Shown here: in pieces, positions 21,074 to 32,900 of the stretch
Layout of the letters: each line of letters opens with the position of its first letter
Numbering within the stretch: position 1 is the first letter of the stretch
Assembly (NCBI GenBank): GCA_032207245.1
Contig: CM063507.1
Location: 96,856,694-96,920,693, forward strand
Reading direction: 5' to 3'
Source: Pardosa pseudoannulata
Taxonomy: Eukaryota > Arthropoda > Arachnida > Araneae > Lycosidae
DNA length: 64,000 bases
Notes under the pieces: generated by a model
Told to the model about the DNA's origin: nothing
The model's database searches: none
What the model saw: only the letters and a program-made list of their open reading frames with translations
Position numbers and translations under genes: made by a program

Positions 21074-22905
21074 TCAGGACGTGTTCCGCAGGCAAGGTAT
21101 CAGGCTACCTATGGCTTGCCTATATGGAATTTTGTCGCTTTCTTCCTTTACATCTTTCCACTCCTCATCGTTTACCTTTTGGTGTTTTACAGTAGGATCC
21201 ATGGGTGTTGCTGCTCCCTTTACCAGATTTAATTTGAATTCCTCCAGAATTTCTTCTATGTAGGCAGTCTGATCTAACGTCAAGGTGCCATCAGCGTGCT
21301 TCTGGATCTTCATAGATAATATTTCACTGGCTTCACCAAGGTCTTTCGCCTTGAATCTTTGAGCAACCTTATGCTTAAATGCAGTTATTTCCTCTGGATT
21401 CCCTACGATTAACATGTCATCTACATAAATACCAAGATATAATGATTTGTTTGGATGGTAATAAATGCATGGATCACATTTTGAGCGTGACAGTCCACAA
21501 TTCTTTAAGAAAGTATCAAAGCACTCATTCCATTGTCTCCCTGATTGTTTTAAACCATACAAGCTTCGTTTTAAATGGCACACCAAATGCTCTTTACCTT
21601 GCTCTTGAGATCCTTCAGGTTGTACCATGTATATGTCTTCCTTGAGTAAACCATTTAGATAGGCCGCCGTAATATCCATTTGGTGAATTGCCATTTGTAA
21701 CTCCACAGCGAGAGCCAAAAGGATTCTCATGGATTTTATCTTTAGAACAGGGGAGAAAGTTTCTGTGAAATCTCTGCCAGGAACTTGCGAGTAGCCTTTT
21801 GCTACCACTCGAGCTTTATATTTTATCACTTCTCCCTCAGCATTCTGCTTTACTTTGAATACCCATTTGCATCCTATGGGCTTAATGCCGGCTGGCTTTG
21901 GGACCAACTCCCATGTCTGGTTTTCGTGTAAATTGGACAATTCGTCTTCCATGGCTTCTTTCCACATTTCTGCATTTGGAGAACTCATTGCCTCTTTTAC
22001 AGTGGTCGGGTTATCACAGGTCTTGACAGCAGGTTGTTCTTCACAAGTAACTTTGTATAGCACTGGATCCCCATAATAAGTTTTGGGTCTCCTTTCTCTG
22101 GTGCTTTTTCTGACCTCAATTGGGTATTTCTTACTGGTATCAGATTCTCCCGATATTGTTGGTTCTGTATCTTCACTTTCTTCTACTGTGTCATCTATTA
22201 TGGCTTCAGTGTGATCAGCTTCTGTGGTAGTACAACTAATGGGTACTTCAAATGGGACTACATTTGCTTCAGTGTCCGAATTACACCCAAGATTTAAATT
22301 TAAGGTTAATTCCCTCTTTTCTTGACTAGCTGTCTGGCTCCTCCTCAATGGAAAAACGTTCTCTTCAAATTTGACGTTCCTGCTCACTAGAAACTTGTCT
22401 TCTTCGATGTTCCAGAGCTTATATCCCTTTACACCTTCAGGATATCCTATGAAAACACATTCTTGAGCACGTTTCCCTAACTTCCCTCTTTGCTGTGACT
22501 TATCAATTTGAGCGAAGACTCTGCAACCAAAGATTCTCAAGTGACCAATTTGCACAGGCTTCTTGGTCCAAAGCTCTTCCGGTATGCTTCCCTGGATAGC
22601 CTTTGATGGACACTTGTTGCGCAAATAGCAGGCGGTAGTCACGGCATCTGCCCACAGTTCATGGGGAATGTGAGAGTCCAGGAGGAGACATCTAGTCATG
22701 TCAAATAAAGTGTGGTTCATTTTTTCGGCGACTCCATTTTGTTCTGGTGTCCGAGGAACTGTAAGTTGCCTTGTTATCCCATTTTTCATTAAGAAATCAT
22801 CAAATTCCTTGCTAACATATTCGCCTCCATTATCACTTCGTAGAGTAGTGATTCTGAGTCCGTGGAAGTTTTCAGCACATGTTTTGTATTCGATGAATTT
22901 TCAAG
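21074..22905 (-). pseudogene. Copia integrase C-terminal part and reverse transcriptase
   Basis: The open frame with an ATG starts at 22789, but its reading frame extends up to about 22905, where it covers the DNGGEY segment of the integrase core (second Asp and the Glu). Then come VPRTPEQNGVAEKMN, the core RT block GCKWVFKVK, KARVVAKGYSQ, DITAAYLNG and the catalytic YVDDMLIVG. The frame is lost near 21100, just after YRQAIGSL, before RNase H. The RT motifs themselves are intact. Confidence 0.9.
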
Positions 22906-23394
22906 GACTTGATCTTTAGATTTCATGGGTTTAACCACAACATACCTTGAATAGTCATCAACAAAGGTAACAATGTACTTTGATCCACCTTTTGATGTAG
23001 GTGTGATAGGTCCGATTACGTCGCTGTGTATCAACTGAAGTACTCTAGTTGAATGTTCAGTTTTTTCCTTAGGGAATGGAGTCTTCTTCATTTTTCCCAA
23101 GACGCATGTTGAGCAGACAGTTTCTCGTTCTGGGATTTCCTTGCACGCCTTGTTAGAATCGTCCCTTTTTAAAAGTTTCTTAACTGCATCATTATGTAAA
23201 TGTCCTAATCTTCTATGCATAATTTCTTCATGTTTAGAAAGGTAGATTTTGTGCGTTTGTTCTTCTTCAATTTTGTATAATCTTCCTTGCCTGTGTGCTG
23301 TGAGGATAACCTTATCTTTTTGTCTAGGGTCCCTTATGGTTGCTTTGCCTTTCTCAAAGGAAACAATCATTCCCATCTCTTCTATTCTTCCCAC
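22789..23394 (-). pseudogene. Copia pre-integrase and integrase core part
   Basis: A 201-codon frame with the GAG-pre-integrase signature HRRLGHLHNDAVKKL, a CSTCVLGKMKKTPFP zinc-binding segment, and the first integrase core block HSDVIGPITPTSKGG and FVDDYSRY. After VLEN (near 22905) the frame is wrong and runs to a chance stop at 22789. The correct continuation is in the next frame, so the polyprotein broke here at an A-run. Confidence 0.88.
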
Positions 23395-24425
23395 TGAAAG
23401 AAGGTTACCATCAAGCTTGGGACATACAGGACATTTGCTAGGTTAATGGCATCTTTTCCGCATTTTCTGACAGGATTCAAAACAATGTCTCCTATGCCAG
23501 AAACTTCGATTTTTTCAGAATTTGCTACCTCAACATGGGATTTCGCTGATGCTAAGTTTGAGAACCTCTGCTTTTGAGAACACATGTGTTCAGTGGCCGC
23601 ACTATCCAAATACCAATCGCAGACGGGTTTCTCACCACAAGAATCAACAAATAAAGCTTGGTGTACATTAGAAACCATTTTTGCATGTGGTGTTTTAGCA
23701 GCAGAGCAGTTTCTTGCAATGTGACCCCACTCACCACAAGAAAAGCAACGGGTTTTTCTGTCATTATTTCGCTGTTTCTGTATTGGCTGCATTGTTTTAG
23801 TTCTGAATTTATCTCCAGTTTTGAGGGCTTTCTCTCCCATGACCTCACTTGTAGCGACTTCTGGTTTCGGTTCTGTGTAACGCAGTAACTTTTTCTCTTC
23901 AACGATGAGGCGCGACTTCACGGTTTGAGTTGACAACTTATCTTCTTCGCGTTCTAGGTTAAGGATGAAGCCTTCATATTCTTTGGGCAAACCCATTAAC
24001 ATAATTAGAGCAACTTCTCTGTCCGCAAATCCGTGGCCGCAAGATGATACCTTTCGGTGAAGGTCCATCAATCGACTTAGATAAGAACTGACGCTTTCAC
24101 CTGGTCGTAAAGTTACGTTAAAAAACTCCTTTAAAAGTTGTAGAGAATGCAACAGTCCAAATTTCGTGTGAATGTCTTTTAAAATATCCCACGCTTCTTT
24201 CGCTCTTTCACAGTCGGCGATGTCATCTAAAAACTGATCTTCAGCTACTAAGAATAGGTAGGTTAAGGCTTTCTCATTATTTTTCTTTTCTTCAGGCTTT
24301 AATTCAGTTCCATAACCTGGATCAATCGCTTCCCAACAATTTTTTTGTACTAAAACAGCTCGTACTCGGATTCTCCAAGCGTTGTAATTATCTCCGTCAA
24401 GTTTCTGAATCTTGATATCTTCCAT
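23382..24425 (-). pseudogene. Copia gag and protease part
   Basis: A 347-codon frame that starts with MEDIKIQKLDGDNYNAWRI, the typical copia gag start (LDGxNYxxW). It contains a zinc knuckle CFSCGEWGHIARNC (Cx2Cx4Hx4C) near residue 230 and then the aspartic-protease block WYLDSAATEHMC, where DSAA stands at the usual DSG position. The frame is lost near 23400 after LYVPSL, two codon blocks before the next segment, so this is the N-terminal part of one broken polyprotein. Confidence 0.9.
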
Positions 24426-24662
24426 CGCGTCACTTCCAACGTGTTAGGCTTAGCTTCGCCGGCGCTGTGGATGTTACTTTTTTTTTCTTCCAGAAAAATC
24501 AAAATATCGTCTTCATTTCTGCCAAATAACTTCTTTAGAGCTTCGTGCTGATAACGTGATGCAAAAATATTACTAAAGGCAGGTATATTTTGATAAAAAG
24601 AAGAGAAAAAGTGTAAGCAAGCAAACACACGCAATTCTACAGAGATTACTTATTTATTAACT
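24426..24662 (-). other. Copia 5' leader between LTR and gag
   Basis: About 237 bases separate the 5' LTR and the gag start. The sequence just inside the LTR is AGTTAATAAATAAGTAATC on the minus strand and does not look like a tRNA 3'-end primer site. Copia elements may prime on an internal tRNA part, so this is not a sign of damage. Confidence 0.5.
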
Positions 24663-24783
24663 TAACTTAATGTTGCCAAAACAGGAAATACAAAATACTA
24701 TACAGAATAAAAAGACATTGAGGTAATAATGATAGCAATGCTTTGGCAGGTAAAGAACATGTGAGATTAATTTAGTTCTGACA
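24663..24783 (-). repeat. Ty1/copia 5' LTR
   Basis: 121 bp, beginning TGTCAGAACTAAATT on the minus strand. It is nearly identical to the 3' LTR at 20314-20435. Confidence 0.85.
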
Positions 24784-24788
24784 TAAAC

Positions 24789-25648
24789 TTCTTGATTTTT
24801 TTCTTGTTTTCAGTTGTATGATGATTTCGGTTTCTATCTCACGTCAACAAAATGTTCCGCAGAAGACAGCTTTCTTCCAACAGTATTAAAAAATTTCCAT
24901 ACTTTCCCTAGGTTCTTCCAAGACTTTCCAGTGCACGAAGTTTCCCATCATACAAGTTCGGCAAATCAACTCTACTTCTTCCCGCTACAGCATTCTTAAT
25001 TACAAATATTAGCAAATCCCTGACATATATCTGGACAAGTAGATCTTCATGGCCAAACCATTATTTTAACTGCTCAATAGTGTTTGGGTAGTTTTCTGCT
25101 GTTGCTAGGAAACTGAGTAACAAGCGCTCTGTTTTCGTTTTTCGTTCCATGGGTTGCATTATATACTGCATCTTATCCTCTACTGAATTGGTTTTATCTT
25201 CATGTATTTTCTTAAACTGTGACCAAAATGTTAGGAAATTCTTTGCAACTCTGTCAAATTTTTCCATTCTATCCTTGGAAGTTTGTAATTCCGTCTCTTG
25301 CTCCTAGTCTACTCAAGCAACAATTTCTAAAAATCTATCTCGATAAGTTTCAGATTCCTTGAAATCACTTTCAAACTTCATTTCTCAACCCTCTGTTTTT
25401 AGAATCAAATTGTTTATTTCTCCTTGAACTTTTTGAAGTCAAGCAACTTTATCATCAAATTGCCTTTTCAAGGGGGGTCAATATTTTCAAATCCCATTCT
25501 TGCTTGGCAGTTTCACTTTCAATCTTATTTGCACTAACAGAAAAGGACGTTCGAAACCCTTTTCGTTTTTGTTTCAAAACAAAAAGCTTCATTTATTTCG
25601 GCTGAAAAAAATTCAGAATTCATTTCAAATTTCAAAATCCACAGCGAA
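24789..25648 (-). pseudogene. BEL/Pao gag relic (DUF1759-like)
   Basis: The minus strand encodes NFLTFWSQFKKIHEDKTNSV (about 25245-25190), TAENYPNTIEQLK (25100-25061), then LLVQIYVRDLL, LYDGKLRALESLGRT and EESCLL blocks down to about 24850. This order and the FWSQF and ENYP-AIE-LK-type words fit BEL/Pao gag proteins of arthropods. Stops (for example after EQLK) and frame changes show it is dead. It is split by the copia element; the distal end is at 20206-20308. Confidence 0.7.
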
Positions 25649-25666
25649 GTCCTGTCGCGGTCGCCA
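25649..25666 (-). other. Primer-binding site of the BEL/Pao relic
   Basis: On the minus strand TGGCGACCGCGACAGGAC lies 3 bases after a terminal ...GAACA. This is the expected spacing and style of a tRNA primer site just inside a 5' LTR; the TGGCGACC-GACAGG form is common in BEL/Pao elements. Confidence 0.6.
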
Positions 25667-25669
25667 CTA

Positions 25670-26220
25670 TGTTCAAATAACGTGAATATCACGCTGCAAG
25701 TTCGATTAACAACATGTTTATTTAAAACGCATAAACACAAACCCAGCAACAAAAGAAAAAAATGCTAAAGAAAAAAGTTGTAAACATCAAATGTTCTCGC
25801 TGGAGTCCGCTCGTCATCTGACTTTTATACTTTCTTGGCGGCTATAGTAATTTCAGTTCAGTTTGCAACATCAACACAGCTTCACATCAATTTTAAATTT
25901 TCAATTTTCAATTTTTTTTCAATCAGTTCACTTTTGCAACATTTGTTAGGACATGCAAAGATGAGGAGTGAGGACCAGGGGCTTTTCGAGGGTCGACAGA
26001 TGCCCTCTCTACCATGTATTCACATTCCTTTTTCATCGCGTTCACTGGTGGAACAACTGTTTCAATATAATGAAAGAGTGTTTAACTTCTTTAAAGTTTT
26101 GGTATGATGGGTGTTGAGGACGATAATAAAGTGGACTGTATTTAAAAAACTTAACAAAAACTGTAATTAAGAAAAATATGACAGGGTCATATAAGAGCAA
26201 TGGGCTCTGACAATAAAAAT
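25670..26220 (-). repeat. 5' LTR of the BEL/Pao relic (outer end uncertain)
   Basis: On the minus strand it ends ...TTATTTGAACA just before the primer site. Its outer start is not fixed: TGTCAGAGCCCATTGC at about 26211 is a candidate, but AGAGCAATGGGCTCT is repeated at 26190-26204 and 26240-26254, which blurs the boundary. No second LTR was found because the element is truncated on the other side. Confidence 0.45.
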
Positions 26221-27718
26221 ATATATCAGGGATATATAAGAGCAATGGGCTCTAAACAAGCGTTCTCATGGGAGACGCGGACAACGGTTCGACCTTCCTA
26301 GACGGGGTCCGAACGCTCACACTCTGGTTACAATACAAAAAAAGAGGAAAGGGACGCGCTGGACACAACCATTGCGCTTAATGAGTGGGGGGAACGTCGA
26401 TATGTACCGAACAATGGGTGTAATGTCAAGATATTTCCGTAAAATTAAGTAATAAAGAGACGTTTTCATAATTACTTTGATCGCGATCTGTTTACTAAAG
26501 CGGGTTACCACTATATGGTGAATGATAACCGACTCCATTTTACTTTTATAAACATTTATTCATTCATACATATAGAAATCGAAATACGTCAGAAAGCATT
26601 TGTCAAGAGCGTTTTCGTCCGAGCGATCTAACCCTTTGCTTCCGCGAAGCCTTGCGCTCGCGTTAGAGTTGGAGAGTTGCATGGAAGCTGGTGACTCAGC
26701 ACGGAGCACAAAATCTAGACACCATGAAGCTACTGTATTTAATCATAATAAAATGAGCTCTTCTTAAAACTTTGTTTGCTAGTAAATCTTTATTTTTTTA
26801 ACGTAAAAAAAAAGGTTCAAGCTCAATAACAACAGATAATCTAAACTTGTTGCCATTCCAAACAAGCTGAACGGCGGAAGTAAAAGGAAAACGAAATACA
26901 ATCCGTGAGGTTTCGCTACACACTACATGAAGATTCATCATATCCGCATGATTAAGCTATTAAAAAAGTAGATTAAAAGTTGTATAACGACATTTCTAAA
27001 GAGTTTTAGAATTCAGAACCCGCTACAGAAACTCATTAAGGAAGTACTAGCGTATCTTTCACATTAATCCTAATGTTTTATTTTGGCGCAATTCTAGAAT
27101 AAGTTTTTCTTGCAGATTTGCGGACCTTCACTGCCATAAAATGAATAGACCTTAGTTTTGTATCGTAAAAGACACAATCAGACAGCCTTTTAGAAATTAC
27201 CTATCAGTTAAAAAAATATGGAGATAAGACCGGTTTATTCAAATAAAAATTCTCTTTATCCAATACGAAATTCTCCATTTTGCTGTTCAACATTTTAAAT
27301 TGAGAAAATTATATAAAGACATTTCGAATTTAGGGGACAAGAAAAGTCTCAGTGTAATAATGAATATAATAAACTATTCTATTAATCATTTAAATTTTAG
27401 TACTAGGTATTTAAGTTAATTTTCTAATATAGTTGATTTTATAATTAAATTTTCAGAAAATATTAGTAAAAGGAACTTGAATTTATTATCGAAATTTTAT
27501 GTTGCCGTTGAACGTCAGACAACTCATCTTGCATCACTGAAAAAATAAAGTCAGTGATAACTTGTGTTCTGAAGTATGAAATATTTAATGTGTCAAACTT
27601 TTCGAACTGTGGAATGTAATTGCATAATTGAAGAGCCATGCATAACTCTGGCTTGATTAATTTGTAGCAGCTCGCTTTTCATCATGTTTATTGTTTTATT
27701 TATTTCTTGTCCTCTATT
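26221..27718. other. Upstream region of ANKRD13C
   Basis: A locally less AT-rich block (26240-26740) with CpG-containing words such as GGGAGACGCGGACAACGG and CGCGAAGCCTTGCGCTCGCG precedes the gene by about 1 kb. It may hold the promoter and a 5' UTR exon, but I cannot place a start site. The remainder to 27718 is AT-rich, and no element was recognised. Confidence 0.35.
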
Positions 27719-27778
27719 TAATTTCTGAAACACGTTTGTGTGTTGATTGTAACGTTAGTGAAGAATCTGAACTTCGTG

Positions 27779-27890
27779 ATGTCTGACAACAATTTGAAGT
27801 TTGAATTGCATGAAAGTGTATTTAAAAATGACGTGAAAAAGGTTTCAGCTCGTTTGCGAACTCATGATATCTCACAAAAAGATGTACATG
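27779..27890 (+). CDS. ANKRD13C: ANKRD13C exon 1 (start codon)
   Basis: ATG at 27779 gives MSDNNLKFELHESVFKNDVK; the HESVFKNDV part begins the first ankyrin repeat. Donor GTGCGT, phase 1. An earlier GTG at 27740 in the same frame is not a plausible start. Confidence 0.88.
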
Positions 27891-29956
27891 GTGCGTTGAT
27901 TTTCTTCGTGAAACATTTTCCTCATTACGCTTTTAATGTGTATATATGTTTGTATTAAAATAATTTGTGATGCTTTTATTGAACAATTCATAACGCAACC
28001 AAGAAAAGAGTTATTTGCGATTTTCTTATTGTATCTTTTTAAATATATTACTCTTCATGGCATGTTTTTTTTCTCTGTGATACTGAAATAATATCCATAT
28101 ATGTTTGTATATACACACACACACATATATATATATATATAATGTATATATATATATAATTTATAAATTAGTATTGAATATTCGTGATATTTATGTTCAA
28201 TCTAGTTTAAATAAATATTAAAATTAATGAAAGAAAATGTAAAGGTTAGTATTTTCCCTCTTTAGGTTTAAACAAATTTTGTTTTTTAACTTCAATACAA
28301 AAGTTATATAATAGCACTATAGTTTAAGTGAAGTTTTAGTTTGTGAATATATATCCATAATTATTTTATGATGCATCATTTGTGATTCAAATATTTAGAA
28401 AATTAAGTAACTTTCTATATATTTGTATAACAGATTGCGATAATTTAGAATTATAGTGATGCTATAGTAACTGGCAATGGTTTACTTTTCCAGATTATAG
28501 TATAGTCATTTTTAGGATACAATTTTTCTTTGAGCTTTGTTTAATTAATCATTATGTACCTTTGTTATATAGGAAAGTATTTTCTAATTTTATTATATTT
28601 TTAAGAGTTTACTGATTTTAAAGTATTCCTGTATATTAAATGCTTTTAATATTTCTTCCAATTAGGCAATACTCCCCTACATATAGCTGTTATGAAAGGA
28701 CATAAAGGTGAGATATTTAAATTTGAAAATAAGACATTTACATATTGTTTTTTATGTACTGGTATTCTGAATGCATAGTTAATGTTTATGCATGATGCTT
28801 AAAATAGTAAAAATAATTTTATTTAAAAATTTATTCATTTTCATATTCAGTTTAGAACATAATCACTTACTTTATAATTTGTATATTGTATGGATATGAT
28901 TAAGTTGATTGTTAGACTATGTTGCTTCTGAAATGGAATTTTATTGTTAAGAATTTATGAAGATTTCTTTGTAATTGGTATAAAATAAGTACAAAACATT
29001 GTTATAAAACTGTGCATATAAACATAGTTAATAATTCAGTTATAATTATATATTCAAATAAACTGTTTAGAACAGTTTCATAAAATATATCAAATCCTCA
29101 GTAATGCTAAAAAAAAAAAAAAAAAATCCCATAAAATATACTGATATTCATTTTTTCATAGAAAATTTAATCTATATGCCTTCATTAATAATGAGACCTT
29201 TTGAGACAATCCAGTATTTTAGATTTCATTTTATAATCATCTTCCCAGGGCATTTTAGTGTGTCATCCTGTCTTATTTTTTTTACTGCACACTTAAATAA
29301 TTGTAATATGTATTTATATAATGCAAGTAAAATATTTTACTGATAACTAAAATCAGTAAAATATAATATATAACTGATCAAGAAAAATTTGTCTGGTAAT
29401 ACTTACATATATTCTTTTTCTGCTATACAATACTGAACTTTTTTGGTAGAAATTTCTGTAGTTTGTAACTCAGCTTCATTAAATAATATTCTAGATTTTT
29501 TATCTCTTAAATAATGAATTTGCATATATTATCTGTTTGCCTCAATAATTTTGTTTTTTTTTTTTAATTATCAAACACTGACATTGTTTAAACAGTTTTA
29601 AAATATATGAAAGTTTTATGCCATATTATGATAGTATAACTGTTTTAACCCATTAATACCTAGCATTCTTATTTAATGACAGATAAAAACAGTTTGTAGA
29701 ACTTTTATTTTTTCTCAAAATAATTTATAACACAAATGAATGGCAATCAAAGTTTAAATTTTTTACCTTTTTCTCTAAAGTTTTTTTTGCAATTTTGTTG
29801 CTTGGGTCAACATTTTATGATTTTTTTAACCTTGCATGTAGGTTAACTTTTTTAATAAGTGCATTAGCTTAAATCATTAGATAGCTACATTTACTATAAA
29901 ACTTAACATTATAGTACTGTTTTAATCATGTGATACAGAAAAAATGTCTTATTTCA

Positions 29957-29987
<31 letters not shown>

Positions 29988-32900
29988 AAGTATTATCATA
30001 TGATATTTAGAATGACATTTAATAAAGACAGTCAGTTATATGAAGTCAATATGAAATTCATAAAAATTCCTATTTAAGTTATTCATCAATATCTATTTAG
30101 CAGAAATACTTTGATCGTTAATGATTTTAGAAATTCACCAAAGAACTTGTTTAGTTGTTGATTCACCTGAATGGAAAAAATGCCTTGAGTGTAAAGTGTT
30201 AAGTATGTATTGGAAAGAATTATTTTGCATCTCAAAAACTAGTTCACTATATAAGAGTGATTTTAGATAACATTATTAACCTGATTAGGCATCCTCTCAA
30301 TCATAGCAATAGCTTTCTATAGTGTCTGTTTGATGTTTATTGCTTTTAGTGTATTTAGAAGATGTAATATCAGTTGTGGGAACTTCTGATTTACTTACTA
30401 TGGTTTTATGTGCAGCTTCTAGTTCAGGAAATAAATGAAATGTACTGAATTTTAATTGTCTAGATGTACACGTGTTATGTTCATAAATGTGCATATAAAA
30501 TACTGTTACTAAATGTTTAATTTTTAGAAATGGTATTTACTGGTTTAAAGAACTTGCGATTTGTTATTTATTACTATGTATTTAAAATTGATTTTGTTAC
30601 AAAAGTCTTTATTTTTCTTTTAGTATTAACATGTTAATTACTTTATTAACATTTTATAACTATTTATTATATTTTATGGCATGTTTATTTTCTTCCAGAA
30701 TGTGTTCAACTATTACTTGCTCATAATGCTCCTGTTAAAGTTAAAAATAAATTAGGTTGGAGCCCTTTAGCTGAAGCAATAAGCTATGGGGATCGACAGA
30801 CTGGTATGGATATTTTTACTTTAAAATAAAATTCTATATCAAATATAGCATTTTTTTTCTGTACTATAATAATTTCTTAGGTGTTTGATAATTTTGATTT
30901 GAATGTACTCAAAATGATTAATTTTCAGTATTTTAAAATTTCTTGAGCTTTATGGTAATTTATCAAAAAGTGTGTTATTAGATCATTTAAGGAGTCCTAG
31001 CTCAAAAGAAAAAAAAAAGGTGATTGCAAATCCATATTAATGTTAAATTATTTATTGATTTAATAATTATTGATCACTAAATATACACTCTTCATCAATT
31101 CTGTTCCATGGGCACATTGTAATTTTCTTTTCCTATTAAAAAAAATATTTTTTATTAAATAAAACTTTAAAATTTAGTTGGCTTTGTTAAAGAATACACT
31201 TTAATTACTTATATCACTTATATTAGAATGGATCAGTTACTTTTAGCACAAATGTAATATGTCAATCTTGATTATACTACAATTATTTATTTTTTTATGT
31301 TGAAAATAGCTTACATAATTGTAAGCCATAATTGTGTGTTTATGGCAGAAAACAACTTTTCTGGATTTCGGTCGCAGAAAATGCACATTTTTTTCATGGG
31401 CCATCATAGTTGATACTGCGATCATAATATGGGACTCTCATATGGTAAAATTATCTTTTAACAACCTGCATCCTTTCTTTATAGATATCTTCTACATGAA
31501 TATGCATGTAGACCGATTGTAATACTGTTATATATTGATATTTATTTAGTATCGCGGTAACTGTATTGGGATTTCAATCCCTCCTGTAGTTGTTTCAAAT
31601 GGTATTTCATCTTATTGATGGAATTTTTCTGCTATGGGTAGTGTCCGTGAGAAAATGATACTGTTGCATATAACTTATGGAATTTCAGATGTCATGGAAG
31701 TTGGCTATTCTTAAAAAATCTCTACCAATATTGTTTTTTTTTCCTTAAAAAAAAGTTTTGTGTATGCACTAAAGTTGTTCAAAAAATTACTAATGAAAAA
31801 TTATGAATTTTAATGGCAATTTCAATAAAAAGCAGCCTTATCGCTGAATCGGCTGAGTAGTAAAATTCCAGTGTCTTTAGCTGTTGGGTAACCTAAAAAT
31901 TACAGCTCTAAGACCAAACTAAATGGTTCCACACCTGTTAGTATTAAGTAGAGGGCAAACCCATTGGCTCAGATACCAAAAGAAAGTGCTTTCTATTCAA
32001 TCACCCCCCTGAAATTTTACAATTTAAATTTGATTTTTAAATGTTCACTTAGAAAAATATTCTTATACAGTGTGTATGTTATTTATTTAAATGAGTTTTT
32101 AGACATTGATTAAAATTAAATCTAATGAAAATTATTGTAACTTTACAAATTATTAAGGCATAAAGTTTATTGCTGTTTAAGAAATTCTAGTCTCAAAATT
32201 AAAAATCTTCATAGAAATGCCTTCTAAAAATTTGATAGCTAAACTGTGCATTTAAATTATTAAATTTTTTAAAAATAATTTGGATATTTAAGAAACTTCA
32301 GATTTGAATTTCTTTTGAACCTTTTTTAATTAGGAGAATTGAGTAAATGTTTATATTAGTAAAAATTATTTAGTTTCTGGTATATTTCATATTTAGGTAC
32401 TTGTTTTTGCAACATGTAAATAAAATATTTTAAAATTGTTTTTACTTTCTGGTTTGTCCTTTTTATCATTTTCCTCCTTTTTTTTTTATCTTCTTTTTTT
32501 GCCTCAAATATTTGACTAATGTGTGTGCTACTTTTATCCAAAAATTTTTGAAATTGTCCATTAAAAAAAACAATTAGACTTATACTGTATGTATGTTATT
32601 TAAATAATGATTTTTAAAACATTATTGTAATTAAATGTAAGAAAAAATTAAGAGAATTTTACAAACTATTTAATTACAAATTTTGTTGTCACAAATTTTT
32701 CAGGTTGTGTTTAGAAGTGCATTTTAAAGCTTTGCTATTTGAAATGGCTTTTAAATTATTGGTGTACTGTTAAAATCCTTATTCTAATGAATCATCTTAT
32801 AACAAATGAAAATTTTGATCTCATTTTTCTATTGTTTATAATAATTTATTCATAAATGGTGAACTCCATTTTATACATTTATAGTGAATCTTACGAATGA

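Larger units (their letters stand above)
20314..24783 (-). mobile_element. Ty1/copia LTR retrotransposon, structurally complete
   Basis: A 4470 bp element on the minus strand with two near-identical LTRs of 121-122 bp, a 5 bp TAAAC target duplication, and a polypurine tract. Internally it has gag with a zinc knuckle, then protease, integrase, reverse transcriptase and RNase H, in the order (integrase before RT) diagnostic for copia. The polyprotein frame is broken in three places (near 23400, 22905 and 21100), each consistent with a one-base length change. Either the copy is freshly dead or the breaks are assembly indels. It has inserted into an older BEL/Pao gag relic. Confidence 0.9.

Noticed and set aside
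20627..23888. Several plus-strand open frames opposite the copia element
   Set aside because: They are antisense shadows of the minus-strand polyprotein; the motifs are all on the minus strand.
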